DNA of 64,000 bases from Pectobacterium sp. CFBP8739 (GCF_013449375.1 NZ_JACDRR010000014.1:58891-122890), one strand, 5' to 3'; counted from the stretch's first letter, positions 27,701 through 36,027 are shown. Notes: a model not told the origin generated them from the sequence alone. Program-made: numbers and translations.

Positions 27701-27806
27701 GGCGGCGTTTAAAGCGGAAGAGATTACCGCTCTGTCTCAGCAGTACCATCAAATTCTCATGGATAGCGTACAGCCAAACGGGATGCCCTTGTACGGCAAC
27801 CGGTAG
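24708..27806 (+). CDS. NRPS loading module, A-T-C, probable non-amino-acid starter
   Basis: A 1032-residue protein. Adenylation domain (about 10-500) with YTSGSTGKPKG (156-166), NLYGPTE near 297 and the catalytic Lys491. Carrier domain with LGGDS, Ser548. Condensation domain (about 605-1025) with HHTVFDH at 737-743, in which the usual final Gly of HHxxxDG is His. The pocket residue that normally binds the alpha-amino group is Ala202 instead of Asp, and the code reads A-A-T-Y-F-S-L-A-N. The substrate is therefore probably a carboxylic acid without a free alpha-amino group. The A-T-C order makes it a starter enzyme that hands its acyl group to an amine on another carrier, plausibly the discrete PCP. 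ATG 24708 or 24711 can serve as start. Confidence 0.92.
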   Translation: MMKNRKTVFEIISEWSLKSPDKTAVEFNGDSLNYQQVELRSRLLADYLLSHYPNNKRGRIAVYLEPGVMMPVVLLAILKAGYTYVPLSHFHPSERIIQILDDSSAFLLISTRSMVNKTAIDNVFSSTLVLEDIHYPAEPVAVLPPVCENDLAYILYTSGSTGKPKGVAIEHRNLSYYLNWFNEDVWPETCARLPLTSSLSFAAAVTQLYAPLLRGDTLFILPADSLNEPEVLLRWHQQHPDGAIYCVPTVWDELLRYQATSSHAWVLPKTVFLSGEPVSFDLKERTFQQIPDVRLFNLYGPTETTANCSFTELVPGKAVTLGKALRGSEILIVDENLCPVAEGEEGEICAFGEGVARGYINRDELTQQRFFSHVRAGKSDWGHRTGDLGKRTLDGEIVYLGRIDRQIKINGIRIEPEEVEIVLRQHGDIDNALVRPMQENGRQRLVAYLVSRNPSLATNDLRRFLQDKLPRAMQPSHFIMLETLPKLPNGKLDVSRLPAPCPQRPELGYPVKTAGNELEQELIDIWQEVLGFRELGANDNFFDLGGDSLQVMNARLLIRKRLFSDIDYPLFFNNATPHLLAFIVPYYVNDDEPTFDEGTTEIEALTPSSQQRYFLTLDQLSPKASLYQLAFRLTIDGTLDESAVKWSLGRILEGNPVLRTRFDLDRLQCLEGDYPIGAIPIERLTAFSPDGLATTLSDRQLLALINTPEMDVEHSPLICFHLVSLTAQRHVLLGRVHHTVFDHDAIGLFFNQFIDYIRAYSAGDRSYRIGSEERYLRYRQQQRRTNGQCYPRERQFWLDNMEAYLTAGADATAFPLSESQEGENYWCILSDTLTQAIKHYAQLHRTTPFVCMLTAFTLLLKTTNYRHVPIGIPVSNRMLADNVTTIGCFVNMVTYYDDAPAQESFSTLLARSQNKIHAILDNQTLPYDVLMTDVRAKGWSDKLRFPVSFNYLTAMPPAVQINETEYQIADIANHQARLDLTLSVYDDEALTLCFNYQQAAFKAEEITALSQQYHQILMDSVQPNGMPLYGNR

Positions 27807-27815
27807 ATAATGCTT

Positions 27816-27845
27816 GCGAAGGCGCCTGAACTGTGGCGCCTTCGC
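27816..27845. terminator. Hairpin after the A-T-C NRPS gene
   Basis: An 11-bp perfect stem GCGAAGGCGCC (27816-27826) with GGCGCCTTCGC (27835-27845) lies 10 bases after the stop codon. There is no T-run, so termination may need Rho, or the hairpin protects the 3' end. Confidence 0.55.
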
Positions 27846-28014
27846 TAAGAGGGTTTGCATGTAGATGCTGGTTTCATGAGCCACGCACTGATGAGATGGT
27901 TGAACGTGTCGGGAAGGAGAATGTGGTAGCAGGGAGGCGGTGCCTTCCTGCTATATGAACGACGTACGGCTGAGAACCGGTATTCTTGAGAACGTTGACT
28001 GGCGAGACTCATTG

Positions 28015-28062
28015 TTGATGAGAGTAGCTATTGGTGAGACTAATTATTGGTGAGAACCATGC
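28015..28062. repeat. Three tandem 16-base repeats
   Basis: TTGATGAGAGTAGCTA, TTGGTGAGACTAATTA and TTGGTGAGAACCATGC follow one another without gaps, sharing the core TTGRTGAGA. Weaker matches continue leftwards to about 27968. They lie immediately beyond the stop codon of the small membrane protein gene. The rest of 27846-28014 holds no gene I can support. Confidence 0.6.
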
Positions 28063-28063
28063 G

Positions 28064-28495
28064 CTAATGGTCTAACGGTGTCTTGTCATCGGGCGTTTTT
28101 TCCCGAGCCTCATTGATCGAATGCATGCCTTTTGTCGCCTGCTTGATTTCCGACGCAACATCCAAGATATCGTTATTCTCCCGATAGCTGAAGAAATTTG
28201 CCAGTAGCGTAACCAGGCCTACGCTAATCGCACCAACCAGATAACCTAATCCTATTGCATTCTCCACTTTATTAATGTTTACGTGCAGTAATTCGGCAAT
28301 AATACCGACCAATGAGAAGGCCGCTGAAATACTGATGGTGATGATAATTAATATAGCGACAAATTTGTCATAATTATTCAGTTTCTGTGGACGCCAAAAG
28401 AAAGAGATACTGAGGCCACCGAATAATCCTGAAATTGATGCAATAATGTCGCTGACTAGAATGCCATAGATTAGAGGATAGGTTGAAAGATCCAT
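28064..28495 (-). CDS. Small holin-like membrane protein
   Basis: A 143-residue protein with three hydrophobic stretches (about 8-30, 43-68 and 82-103) and a charged, probably cytoplasmic C-terminal tail rich in Lys, Glu and Asp. It matches no family I can name. Size, topology and position directly after a phage-type lysozyme gene (56 bases, same strand) suggest a holin or a membrane partner of the lysozyme. This is a guilt-by-association call. The tail may form a short coiled coil (EIKQATKGMHSI). Confidence 0.6.
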   Translation of the reverse strand: MDLSTYPLIYGILVSDIIASISGLFGGLSISFFWRPQKLNNYDKFVAILIIITISISAAFSLVGIIAELLHVNINKVENAIGLGYLVGAISVGLVTLLANFFSYRENNDILDVASEIKQATKGMHSINEAREKTPDDKTPLDH

Positions 28496-28551
28496 AGTAT
28501 GTCCGTGATGATATTTTCTATGAGATGATTATTTTCGCGTTTTGTTGGATA

Positions 28552-29013
28552 TTAGTTCGGTGTGACAGGTTTTAGGAACAGTGCTCTTTCTGCTTCTCTG
28601 CGGCGCAAAAGTCCTTCTACAACTTGTTCGCCATCTTTATCCCAGCGTGGAAATTGATCGGCAGCTGCACCATAGTCACCCTGATTCAGCAAGCGTAATA
28701 ATGTCGATGTTTCTAGGCTTTCTACGCCGAGGTTGTAGGTAAATGACGTTAGGGCACCAAATTGGTTTCCGTTGAGATCCACGTTCACATAATGCTGTAC
28801 ACCGGTTTCCGCCGTCTTTAAGTCCTGACGTAACAGTAAGTCGGCTTCCTGAAGCGTAATGCCGCTATCAAAATTTTCATCTGGCAGTATCAAATGTCCA
28901 TACCCAATGGTCCATCTGCCAGCGGTATCGAGATACTTTGTTAATTTCAGTCCTTCAAAGCTCTTAATGAGATCGAGACCAGCTTCATTGATCGTTTCAG
29001 GAATGTTAGCCAT
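28552..29013 (-). CDS. T4-type lysozyme (glycoside hydrolase family 24)
   Basis: A 153-residue muramidase that cleaves the MurNAc-GlcNAc bond of peptidoglycan. The catalytic triad has the family spacing: Glu20, Asp29 and Thr35 (E-8-D-5-T), followed by IGYGH. The rest covers the whole GH24 domain, including the ALTSFTYNLG stretch and the C-terminal RRREAE helix. There is no signal peptide, so it needs a holin or another route to reach the wall. Its ATG overlaps the end of the upstream DUF2589 gene by 8 bases (ATGGCTAA), indicating translational coupling. No other phage gene is present nearby. Confidence 0.93.
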   Translation of the reverse strand: MANIPETINEAGLDLIKSFEGLKLTKYLDTAGRWTIGYGHLILPDENFDSGITLQEADLLLRQDLKTAETGVQHYVNVDLNGNQFGALTSFTYNLGVESLETSTLLRLLNQGDYGAAADQFPRWDKDGEQVVEGLLRRREAERALFLKPVTPN

Positions 29014-29602
29014 TATTTTTTTCCTCTTGTGTTATTTTTGGGAGAACGAGATTGGTATAGTCATCAATTAATCGCATGAGGCTTTCTGGAGGTTCGAGCG
29101 CAGTGAACTGCATCTCTATATTGACGTGCTGACTATTTCTGCCTTTTTTGTTTTTGCCTGAAGGCGACATACTGACGTGAAAATTACTGATGTTATAATC
29201 GTTTAAAGGCGAGGCTATTTCGTCCTTACTTACCGCATCGGTTCTCACCGTCATTTGCACTTTCATTTTTTCCAGCATCAACCCCCTTGGGGTAGAAAGG
29301 GCAACCAGCGGCAGTTCGACGTGGTGTCGAGAATCGAGTTGAATAGAAACTGTCTTTGGGGTTAACGCGCCATCAGCGCCACGTTCAAAAAAAGGGTCGA
29401 GCGTTTTCTGATATTGGTGAGCGATAAATTGATTGGCTGCGGTAGCGGCATGCTGCATGCCGCGAGCGATATCTGCTAATGTTAACGCCTTTGATGATGA
29501 TGTCACTTGATCGTTTAGCGTGGAATGCGGATTTTCCCCTTGGGAGGGACCGACATTCTCTTTTTTTTTATTTTTTCCCGTTATCCAATTTTTTAATGAC
29601 AT
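29006..29602 (-). CDS. DUF2589 domain protein (second copy)
   Basis: A 198-residue protein with the DUF2589 layout: an N-terminal helical segment (ADIARGMQHAATAANQFIAH), a beta-rich core with VELPLVALSTPRGLMLEKM, then strands ending in NIEMQFTALEPPESLMRLID. It is clearly diverged from the copy at 23754-24383 but shares the same order of elements. A Lys- and Asn-rich extension (residues 1-40) precedes the domain. RBS AAGGA precedes ATG 29602. It overlaps the lysozyme gene by 8 bases, so the two proteins are made together. No function is established for the family. Confidence 0.78.
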   Translation of the reverse strand: MSLKNWITGKNKKKENVGPSQGENPHSTLNDQVTSSSKALTLADIARGMQHAATAANQFIAHQYQKTLDPFFERGADGALTPKTVSIQLDSRHHVELPLVALSTPRGLMLEKMKVQMTVRTDAVSKDEIASPLNDYNISNFHVSMSPSGKNKKGRNSQHVNIEMQFTALEPPESLMRLIDDYTNLVLPKITQEEKNNG

Positions 29603-30033
29603 ACTTTTTCCTTATGTTATTTCCCATGATGATAAAAATAAAATCATGAAGGAAATAAATGACAGCTTGGAGAAACGTTAACAGTTAAGGAGAGTGAGAT
29701 ACATCAGTCATTGTGTTAGCGATGTCATGTAATATGACATAGGCCATTTATTTGTTTTTTAAAGTTCATTGTGCTAAATACTTTATACGTTGATGAAATC
29801 ATTACTCCATTAGATCTTATTTTAAGATAATATTTCATTGCTAATGGTATTCCTTCTTGGGGTTTTTGACTGAAGTTATTATGTCAGTATGTTCGAGTAA
29901 ATATAGATGTGTCTATAAGATAAACGGCATATGCCAAATGGCGTGATATCATATCTTTAAAAATAGGCTAAAACTTCTTAGAGGGCATTTTTAAATATGG
30001 CATTTTAAAATAAAGCTAAATGGAGATTGCACA
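29603..30033. promoter_or_regulatory. AT-rich divergent control region, DUF2589-lysozyme / luxR
   Basis: A 431-base gene-free, AT-rich region. Notable elements: an inverted repeat CATGAT (29625-29630) / ATCATG (29643-29648) just upstream of the DUF2589 gene; a perfect 10-base palindrome GGCATATGCC at 29936-29945; and two direct GGCATTTT copies at 29984 and 29999 upstream of the luxR start. These are candidate operator sites. No confident promoter hexamers were found. Confidence 0.45.
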
Positions 30034-30648
30034 GTGAATGTTCTTATTATTGATAAATCCCCTGTTTTTATTCAGGGATTATCTGTTGGGCTGAATGATT
30101 TTATGCACGATGTCAATATTGTTGGCGTAAAGGAAATTGACGATGTATGGCCTTGTCTTGAGAGGATGAAAAACGCTTTTATTTTACTGAATTGTAATAA
30201 AGAAAATGGAGAGTACAGTCTTTTCCTGGAAGCGCTGCATGAGAAATATATTGGTGTCAGTGTGATTATTATGGTCGATTCTATTGAAAGACATATTTTG
30301 AATAACTATCTGAAACACCATGTTATGGGAGTCGTTCTTAAAACATCGCCCGTTGATTTCATTGCTCAGGCATTAAAAACCGTGTCGATGGGTATGGTCT
30401 GTTTACCGGATGATGGCGTGATCTATGAAGGGTGGAGTGTTGATAACAGTGTAAAAGGAAAACTGAGTGAGAGGCAGCATGAGGTTCTGCAACTGATTGC
30501 ATCAGGCGCTTCTAATAAACAAATTAGTCGGACATTAAACATCAGTGCAGGAACCGTGAAGTCGCATTTGGAGTCGATTTTCAGGCGACTTAATGTGCGT
30601 AACCGAACACAGGCTGCGATCGTACTATTAGAAGAAGAACGAAGATAA
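30034..30648 (+). CDS. LuxR/NarL-family regulator with degenerate receiver domain
   Basis: A 204-residue protein. Residues 1-120 have the fold pattern of a response-regulator receiver (VLIIDKSPVFIQGL at the start, VVLKTS near the end), but the phosphoacceptor Asp is Asn53 and the paired N-terminal acids DD are DK. Phosphorylation is therefore unlikely. Residues about 137-200 are a clear LuxR helix-turn-helix (LSERQHEVLQLIASGASNKQI, then GTVKSHL). The GTG start has GGAG 8 bases upstream. No sensor kinase is adjacent. It is the natural candidate to control the DUF2589-lysozyme cassette and perhaps the NRPS/PKS operon. Confidence 0.88.
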   Translation: MNVLIIDKSPVFIQGLSVGLNDFMHDVNIVGVKEIDDVWPCLERMKNAFILLNCNKENGEYSLFLEALHEKYIGVSVIIMVDSIERHILNNYLKHHVMGVVLKTSPVDFIAQALKTVSMGMVCLPDDGVIYEGWSVDNSVKGKLSERQHEVLQLIASGASNKQISRTLNISAGTVKSHLESIFRRLNVRNRTQAAIVLLEEERR

Positions 30649-30840
30649 GTTTCGTCTTATTACATTATTTAGCTGTGGTGTTATTAAAGCATCAGGGAAT
30701 CCCACTGCGTCATCTTTTTTCGCCATTTCAGGTACCCGTGCCTTTCTTCGACGGTTAGCCTGCTTTGCGTCTGACATGACGACAGTTTATAAAAGTAAAA
30801 GACCCATCGCCGTGAGCCGCCTCCTGGTGGCCGATGATTC

Positions 30841-30869
30841 TTGACAAAGATGCGTATTGCGCGTATAAG
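30841..30869 (+). promoter_or_regulatory. Sigma70 promoter of metY-rimP-nusA-infB
   Basis: A perfect -35 TTGACA (30841-30846), a 17-base spacer and a -10 TATAAG (30864-30869), located about 75 bases before the tRNA. The rest of 30649-30944 shows no gene I can support. Confidence 0.85.
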
Positions 30870-30944
30870 AATCGCCTTCGAACCAATCCTATGGATGACT
30901 TGCATTTCTGGAGTTGTCAGCGTAGTATTTGCCACGTTTTCGGA

Positions 30945-31021
<77 letters not shown>

Positions 31022-31158
31022 CTTAACTTCCAGTAAAGTGTTTTTTCAAATACGTTCTTCACTCAATTTTTCTCTCTTTTTGCAGTGATTTTTGAAAAAA
31101 TCCTTCACCGAAAGTTATGCCGCGCTGGTTTGCGGTATTAGGGTCCAGTTGCATAAAG

Positions 31159-31180
31159 CCCCGATTTTTCGGGGTTTTTT
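31159..31180 (+). terminator. Terminator between metY and rimP (first)
   Basis: CCCCGA (31159-31164) pairs with TCGGGG (31169-31174) across a TTTT loop, followed by six T. In E. coli partial termination ahead of rimP sets the level of the nusA operon. Confidence 0.9.
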
Positions 31181-31201
31181 GTTATTTGGCAACAAACAAC
31201 T

Positions 31202-31222
31202 GGGCTATTAGGCCCTTTTTTT
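31202..31222 (+). terminator. Terminator between metY and rimP (second)
   Basis: GGGC (31202-31205) pairs with GCCC (31212-31215), followed by seven T. The short stem suggests a leaky terminator, in tandem with the one 40 bases upstream, just before the rimP ribosome binding site. Confidence 0.7.
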
Positions 31223-31239
31223 ATGTCTTGGGGGTGGGC

Positions 31240-31692
31240 TTGTCCACATTAGAGCAAAAATTAACAGAGATGATTTCAGCACCCGTGGCCGCATTAGGCT
31301 ACGAATTAGTTGGGATTGAGTTCATCCGCAGTCGCCAATCGACACTGCGTATCTATATTGATAGTGAAGATGGCATCACTGTTGATGATTGTGCTGATGT
31401 CAGCCACCAGGTCAGTGCGGTATTGGACGTCGAAGATCCCATCACTGTAGCCTATAACCTGGAAGTGTCGTCTCCAGGGCTTGAGCGTCCCTTGTTCACG
31501 GCAGAACACTATCTGCGTTTCATCGGTGAAGAGGTGACCGTGGTACTGCGTATGGCAGTCCAGAATCGCCGTAAATGGTTGGGTGTAATCAAAGCTGTTG
31601 ACGGCGAAATGATCACCATAACAGTGGAAGGCAAAGATGAAGTATTCGCGCTGAGCAACATTCAGAAAGCGAATCTTGTACCCCACTTTTAA
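31240..31692 (+). CDS. rimP: Ribosome maturation factor RimP
   Basis: A 150-residue factor needed for 30S subunit maturation. The sequence [11 protein letters not shown]...[10 protein letters not shown] and the [12 protein letters not shown] motif are characteristic and almost identical to E. coli. The start is the TTG at 31240 with a G-rich site just upstream (31230-31237). A longer in-frame frame from 31117 runs through the two leader terminators and is rejected. nusA follows 21 bases later. Confidence 0.97.
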   Translation: MSTLEQKLTEMISAPVAALGYELVGIEFIRSRQSTLRIYIDSEDGITVDDCADVSHQVSAVLDVEDPITVAYNLEVSSPGLERPLFTAEHYLRFIGEEVTVVLRMAVQNRRKWLGVIKAVDGEMITITVEGKDEVFALSNIQKANLVPHF

Positions 31693-31713
31693 AGTTTGGA
31701 TGAGGCAACGAGG

Positions 31714-33243
31714 ATGAACAAAGAGATTCTGGCTGTTGTTGAAGCAGTTTCCAATGAGAAAGCCGTCCCGCGCGAGAAGATTTTTGAAGCGCTGGAAACC
31801 GCACTGGCGACAGCGACCAAGAAAAAATACGAACAGGAAATTGATGTTCGCGTCAGTATCGATCGCAAAACGGGCGATTTTGATACCTTCCGTCGTTGGT
31901 TAGTGGTAAATGAAGTCACTCAGCCAACGCGTGAAATTACGCTTGAAGCCGCGCAGTTCGAAGATCCTGCCCTTGATATTGGCGGTTATGTTGAAGATCA
32001 AATCGAATCTGTAACCTTTGACCGTATTACGACGCAAACGGCAAAACAGGTTATCGTACAGAAAGTGCGTGAAGCCGAACGTGCGATGGTGGTTGATCAG
32101 TTCCGTGAGCAAGAAGGCGAGATTATCACCGGTGTCGTGAAGAAGGTGAACCGTGATAATATTTCGCTTGAAGTCAGACCAATCGATGGATCTAACACCA
32201 GCGCAGAAGCGGTAATCGGCCGCGAAGATATGCTGCCTCGTGAGAATTTCCGCCCTGGCGACCGTATTCGTGGCGTACTGTATTCTGTTCGTCCTGAAGC
32301 TCGCGGTGCTCAACTGTTTGTCAGCCGTTCCCGTCCGGAAATGCTGGTTGAACTCTTCCGCATTGAAGTGCCAGAAATCGGTGAAGAAGTTATCGAGATT
32401 AAGGCTGCGGCCCGCGATCCGGGTTCACGTGCGAAAATCGCAGTGAAGACGAATGACAAGCGTATCGATCCTGTCGGTGCTTGTGTGGGTATGCGTGGCG
32501 CACGCGTGCAGGCGGTTTCCAGTGAACTGGGTGGCGAGCGTATTGACATCATTCTGTGGGATGACAATTCTGCACAGTTTGTGATCAATGCCATGGCGCC
32601 TGCCGATGTTGTCTCGATCGTGGTTGATGAAGATACCTGCACGATGGATATCGCCGTTGAGTCGAGCAACCTAGCTCAGGCGATTGGTCGTAACGGGCAA
32701 AACGTGCGTTTGGCTTCCCAACTGCTGAAACAGCATCGTTCAGACGACCGTTGGGAACTGAACGTGATGACAGTGGAAGATCTTCAGGCCAAACATCAGG
32801 CTGAAGCACATGCTGCAATCGACGTCTTTACCAAGCACCTTGATATTGATGACGAGTTTGCCACCGTGCTGGTAGAAGAAGGTTTCTCCTCACTTGAAGA
32901 ACTGGCCTACGTGCCAATCAAGGAACTGCTGGCTATCGAAGGCCTTGATGAAGAAACCGTTGAAGCATTGCGTGAGCGTGCGAAAGCCGCATTAACCACG
33001 CTGGCACTGGCGCATGAAGAAAGCCTGGGTGACGGTCAACCTGCTGAAGATTTGCTTAGCTTGCCTGGGCTGTCGCGTGAGTTGGCGTTCAAGCTTGCTG
33101 CGATCGGTGTTTGTACGCTGGAAGATCTTGCTGAACAGGGCGTTGACGACCTGACCGATATTGAAGAGCTCAATGATGAGCAAGCGGGCGAATTGATTAT
33201 GGCCGCACGTAATATCTGTTGGTTTGGCGACGACAACGAATAA
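31714..33243 (+). CDS. nusA: Transcription termination/antitermination factor NusA
   Basis: RNA polymerase-binding elongation factor promoting pausing, termination and rRNA antitermination. The 509-residue protein has the N-terminal polymerase-binding domain (1-125), S1 domain (about 135-200), two KH domains (about 200-345, with the RGARVQ and GRNGQNVRL loops) and two C-terminal acidic repeats (about 365-425 and 440-505) typical of gammaproteobacteria. The ATG at 31714 ([13 protein letters not shown]) matches E. coli; an upstream start at 31696 is not conserved. infB begins 25 bases downstream. Confidence 0.98.
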   Translation: MNKEILAVVEAVSNEKAVPREKIFEALETALATATKKKYEQEIDVRVSIDRKTGDFDTFRRWLVVNEVTQPTREITLEAAQFEDPALDIGGYVEDQIESVTFDRITTQTAKQVIVQKVREAERAMVVDQFREQEGEIITGVVKKVNRDNISLEVRPIDGSNTSAEAVIGREDMLPRENFRPGDRIRGVLYSVRPEARGAQLFVSRSRPEMLVELFRIEVPEIGEEVIEIKAAARDPGSRAKIAVKTNDKRIDPVGACVGMRGARVQAVSSELGGERIDIILWDDNSAQFVINAMAPADVVSIVVDEDTCTMDIAVESSNLAQAIGRNGQNVRLASQLLKQHRSDDRWELNVMTVEDLQAKHQAEAHAAIDVFTKHLDIDDEFATVLVEEGFSSLEELAYVPIKELLAIEGLDEETVEALRERAKAALTTLALAHEESLGDGQPAEDLLSLPGLSRELAFKLAAIGVCTLEDLAEQGVDDLTDIEELNDEQAGELIMAARNICWFGDDNE

Positions 33244-33268
33244 CGAACTGTAGCAGGAAAGGAACAGC

Positions 33269-35968
33269 ATGACAGATGTAACCGTAAAATCGCTGGCCGC
33301 AGAGATTCAAACTCCGGTTGACCGCCTGATACAGCAGTTTGCTGATGCGGGAATGACCAAGTCTGCATCGGACGCTGTGACCCAGCAGGAAAAAGAAACA
33401 CTATTGGCGCACCTGAACCGCGATCGCGGTAATGCGCAAGGTAAACTGACGCTGCAACGTAAAACGCGCAGCACGTTAAATGTCCCTAGCACTGGCGGTA
33501 AAAGTAAGTCGGTGCAGATCGAAGTCCGCAAGACACGCACTTATGTAAAACGCGATCCGATTGATGCCCAACAGGCGGAAGCGGAAGAGCAGGCACGGCG
33601 TGAAGCGGAAGAACAGGCACAACGTGCCGCTGAAGAGCAGGCTAAACGCGAAGCTGAACTGCGCGAAGCTGCTGAGAAAGCGAAGCGTGCTGCCGACGAG
33701 CAAGCCAAACGTGAAGCCGCTGAAAAAGCTAAGCGTGATGTAGCGGAAAAAGAAAAAGTGACGAACCAACAAAACGAAAATATGACCAAGCCAGCCCAGG
33801 CTGAGAAAGCGAAGCGCGAAGCGGAAGCTGCCGAACTTAAGCGTAAAGCGGAAGAAGCAGCACGTCTGAAAGTTGAAGAAGAAGCCCGTCGCATTGCTGA
33901 AGAAGCCCGTCGTATGGCCGAAGAGAATGCCGGACGTTGGGAAGCGGAAAGCGCTAAACCTGAAGAGTCTGCCGATTATCATGTGACGACGTCTCATCAT
34001 GCCCGTGAAGCGGAAGATGAAAATGACCGTCAGGTTGAAGGCGAACGCCGCAGCCGCAGCCGCGCTGGCAAAGTAACCAAGCAGAAGAAAGGCAATCGCC
34101 AGTCTGAGTCCAAAGCTGACCGCGAAGAAGCGCGTGCTGTTACCCGTGGCGGTAAAGGCAAGCGTAAGCCAAGCTCACTGCAACAGAGCTTCAATAAGCC
34201 TGTTCAGGCGGTTAACCGTGATGTTGTGATTGGTGAAACGGTTACCGTTGCTGAACTGGCTAACAAAATGGCCGTTAAAGGCTCTCAGGTCATCAAAGTG
34301 ATGATGAAACTGGGCGCGATGGCAACGATCAACCAGGTTATCGACCAGGAAACCGCGCAACTTGTTGCGGAAGAAATGGGTCATAAAGTCATCCTGCGTC
34401 GTGAGAACGAGCTGGAAGAAGCGGTAATGAGCGACCGTGATACGGGTGTTGCAGCAGAAGCGCGTGCCCCTGTCGTAACCATCATGGGTCACGTTGACCA
34501 CGGTAAAACCTCTCTGCTTGACTATATTCGTTCAACCAAGGTCGCAGCGGGTGAAGCGGGTGGGATTACCCAGCACATCGGTGCTTACCACGTTGAAACT
34601 GACAATGGCATGATTACGTTCCTGGATACACCGGGACACGCCGCGTTTACCGCAATGCGTGCTCGTGGTGCTCAGGCAACGGATATCGTGGTACTGGTTG
34701 TGGCGGCGGATGACGGTGTAATGCCTCAGACCATCGAAGCTATCCAGCACGCGAAAGCCGCTCAGGTTCCGGTTGTGGTTGCAGTCAACAAAATCGATAA
34801 ACCTGAAGCCGATCCCGATCGTGTGAAAACCGAACTGTCTCAGTACGGCGTCATGCCGGAAGAGTGGGGCGGCGAATCTCAGTTTGTCCACGTATCTGCT
34901 AAAGCCGGTACGGGCATCGACGAACTGCTGGATGCGATTCTGTTGCAGGCCGAAGTTCTGGAACTGAAAGCCGTCCGTAGCGGCATGGCAAACGGTGTAG
35001 TGATCGAATCCTTCCTGGATAAAGGTCGTGGCCCGGTTGCAACCGTACTGGTTCGCGAAGGTACGCTGAATAAAGGCGACATCGTTCTGTGCGGTTTCGA
35101 ATATGGCCGTGTTCGTGCGATGCGTGATGAATTAGGTCGCGAAATTACATCTGCGGGTCCTTCTATTCCTGTCGAAATTCTTGGTCTGTCCGGTGTACCT
35201 GCCGCAGGTGACGAAGCGACAGTGGTTCGTGACGAGAAGAAAGCGCGTGAAGTGGCCTTGTATCGTCAGGGTAAATTCCGTGAAGTTAAACTGGCCCGTC
35301 AGCAGAAATCTAAACTGGAAAACATGTTTGCCAACATGACGGAAGGTGAAGTTTCTGAACTGAACATCGTGCTTAAATCTGACGTTCAGGGTTCTTGCGA
35401 AGCGATTTCCGATTCACTGCAGAAACTGTCTACTGATGAAGTGAAAGTGAAGATCGTGGGTTCCGGTGTGGGCGGTATCACAGAAACGGATGCCACGCTG
35501 GCAGCCGCTTCGAATGCGATTATCCTTGGGTTTAACGTGCGTGCAGATGCATCAGCACGCCGCATCGTGGAATCAGAAAGCCTGGATCTGCGTTATTACT
35601 CCGTCATTTATGACTTGCTCGACGAAGTAAAACAGGCGATGAGCGGTATGTTGGCGCCGGAATACAAGCAAGAGATTATCGGTCTGGCCGAAGTCCGTGA
35701 TGTCTTTAAATCACCGAAATTTGGCGCTATCGCAGGTTGTATGGTGACGGAAGGTATCGTTAAGCGTCACAACAAGATCCGCGTACTGCGTGACAACGTG
35801 GTGATCTACGAAGGCGAGCTGGAATCTCTGCGCCGCTTCAAAGATGACGTTAACGAAGTCCGTAACGGTATGGAATGTGGTATCGGCGTGAAGAACTACA
35901 ACGACGTTCGCCCTGGCGATATGATCGAAGTCTTTGAAACGATTGAGATCAAACGTACGATCGCGTAA
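33269..35968 (+). CDS. infB: Translation initiation factor IF-2
   Basis: GTPase that places fMet-tRNA on the 30S subunit. The 899-residue protein has the IF2-N fold at the start, a long Ala/Glu/Lys/Arg-rich helical linker (about 95-310), a second IF2-N fold, the G domain with GHVDHGKT at 407-414, DTPGH and NKID, and C-terminal domains binding fMet-tRNA. The E. coli shorter forms start inside the linker at a GTG and, seven codons later, an ATG. The equivalents here are GTG 33758 and ATG 33782 (one codon more apart), so isoforms are likely conserved. Confidence 0.98.
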   Translation: MTDVTVKSLAAEIQTPVDRLIQQFADAGMTKSASDAVTQQEKETLLAHLNRDRGNAQGKLTLQRKTRSTLNVPSTGGKSKSVQIEVRKTRTYVKRDPIDAQQAEAEEQARREAEEQAQRAAEEQAKREAELREAAEKAKRAADEQAKREAAEKAKRDVAEKEKVTNQQNENMTKPAQAEKAKREAEAAELKRKAEEAARLKVEEEARRIAEEARRMAEENAGRWEAESAKPEESADYHVTTSHHAREAEDENDRQVEGERRSRSRAGKVTKQKKGNRQSESKADREEARAVTRGGKGKRKPSSLQQSFNKPVQAVNRDVVIGETVTVAELANKMAVKGSQVIKVMMKLGAMATINQVIDQETAQLVAEEMGHKVILRRENELEEAVMSDRDTGVAAEARAPVVTIMGHVDHGKTSLLDYIRSTKVAAGEAGGITQHIGAYHVETDNGMITFLDTPGHAAFTAMRARGAQATDIVVLVVAADDGVMPQTIEAIQHAKAAQVPVVVAVNKIDKPEADPDRVKTELSQYGVMPEEWGGESQFVHVSAKAGTGIDELLDAILLQAEVLELKAVRSGMANGVVIESFLDKGRGPVATVLVREGTLNKGDIVLCGFEYGRVRAMRDELGREITSAGPSIPVEILGLSGVPAAGDEATVVRDEKKAREVALYRQGKFREVKLARQQKSKLENMFANMTEGEVSELNIVLKSDVQGSCEAISDSLQKLSTDEVKVKIVGSGVGGITETDATLAAASNAIILGFNVRADASARRIVESESLDLRYYSVIYDLLDEVKQAMSGMLAPEYKQEIIGLAEVRDVFKSPKFGAIAGCMVTEGIVKRHNKIRVLRDNVVIYEGELESLRRFKDDVNEVRNGMECGIGVKNYNDVRPGDMIEVFETIEIKRTIA

Positions 35969-36001
35969 TCCGTTTTCAGCGACGACGTAAGTGATTCGTA
36001 A

Positions 36002-36027
36002 GGGGGGCCTAGTGCCCCCCGATTTTT
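36002..36027 (+). terminator. Hairpin between infB and rbfA
   Basis: GGGGGGC (36002-36008) pairs with GCCCCCC (36014-36020), followed by GATTTTT. Although terminator-like, it lies inside the classical operon, so partial read-through to rbfA and truB is expected. Confidence 0.8.

Noticed and set aside
28064..29602. Lysozyme cassette as a prophage remnant
   Set aside because: No capsid, tail, integrase or repressor gene is present, and the lysozyme is coupled to a DUF2589 gene rather than to phage genes. A phage origin of the lysozyme itself remains possible.
30684..30935. 83-codon minus-strand open frame between luxR and metY
   Set aside because: It runs through the metY promoter, has no ribosome binding site and no recognisable domain.
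9748..30944. tRNA-Leu as an integration site for the island
   Set aside because: I searched by eye for a second copy of the tRNA 3' end near metY and found none, and there is no integrase. The island's mode of entry is unknown.
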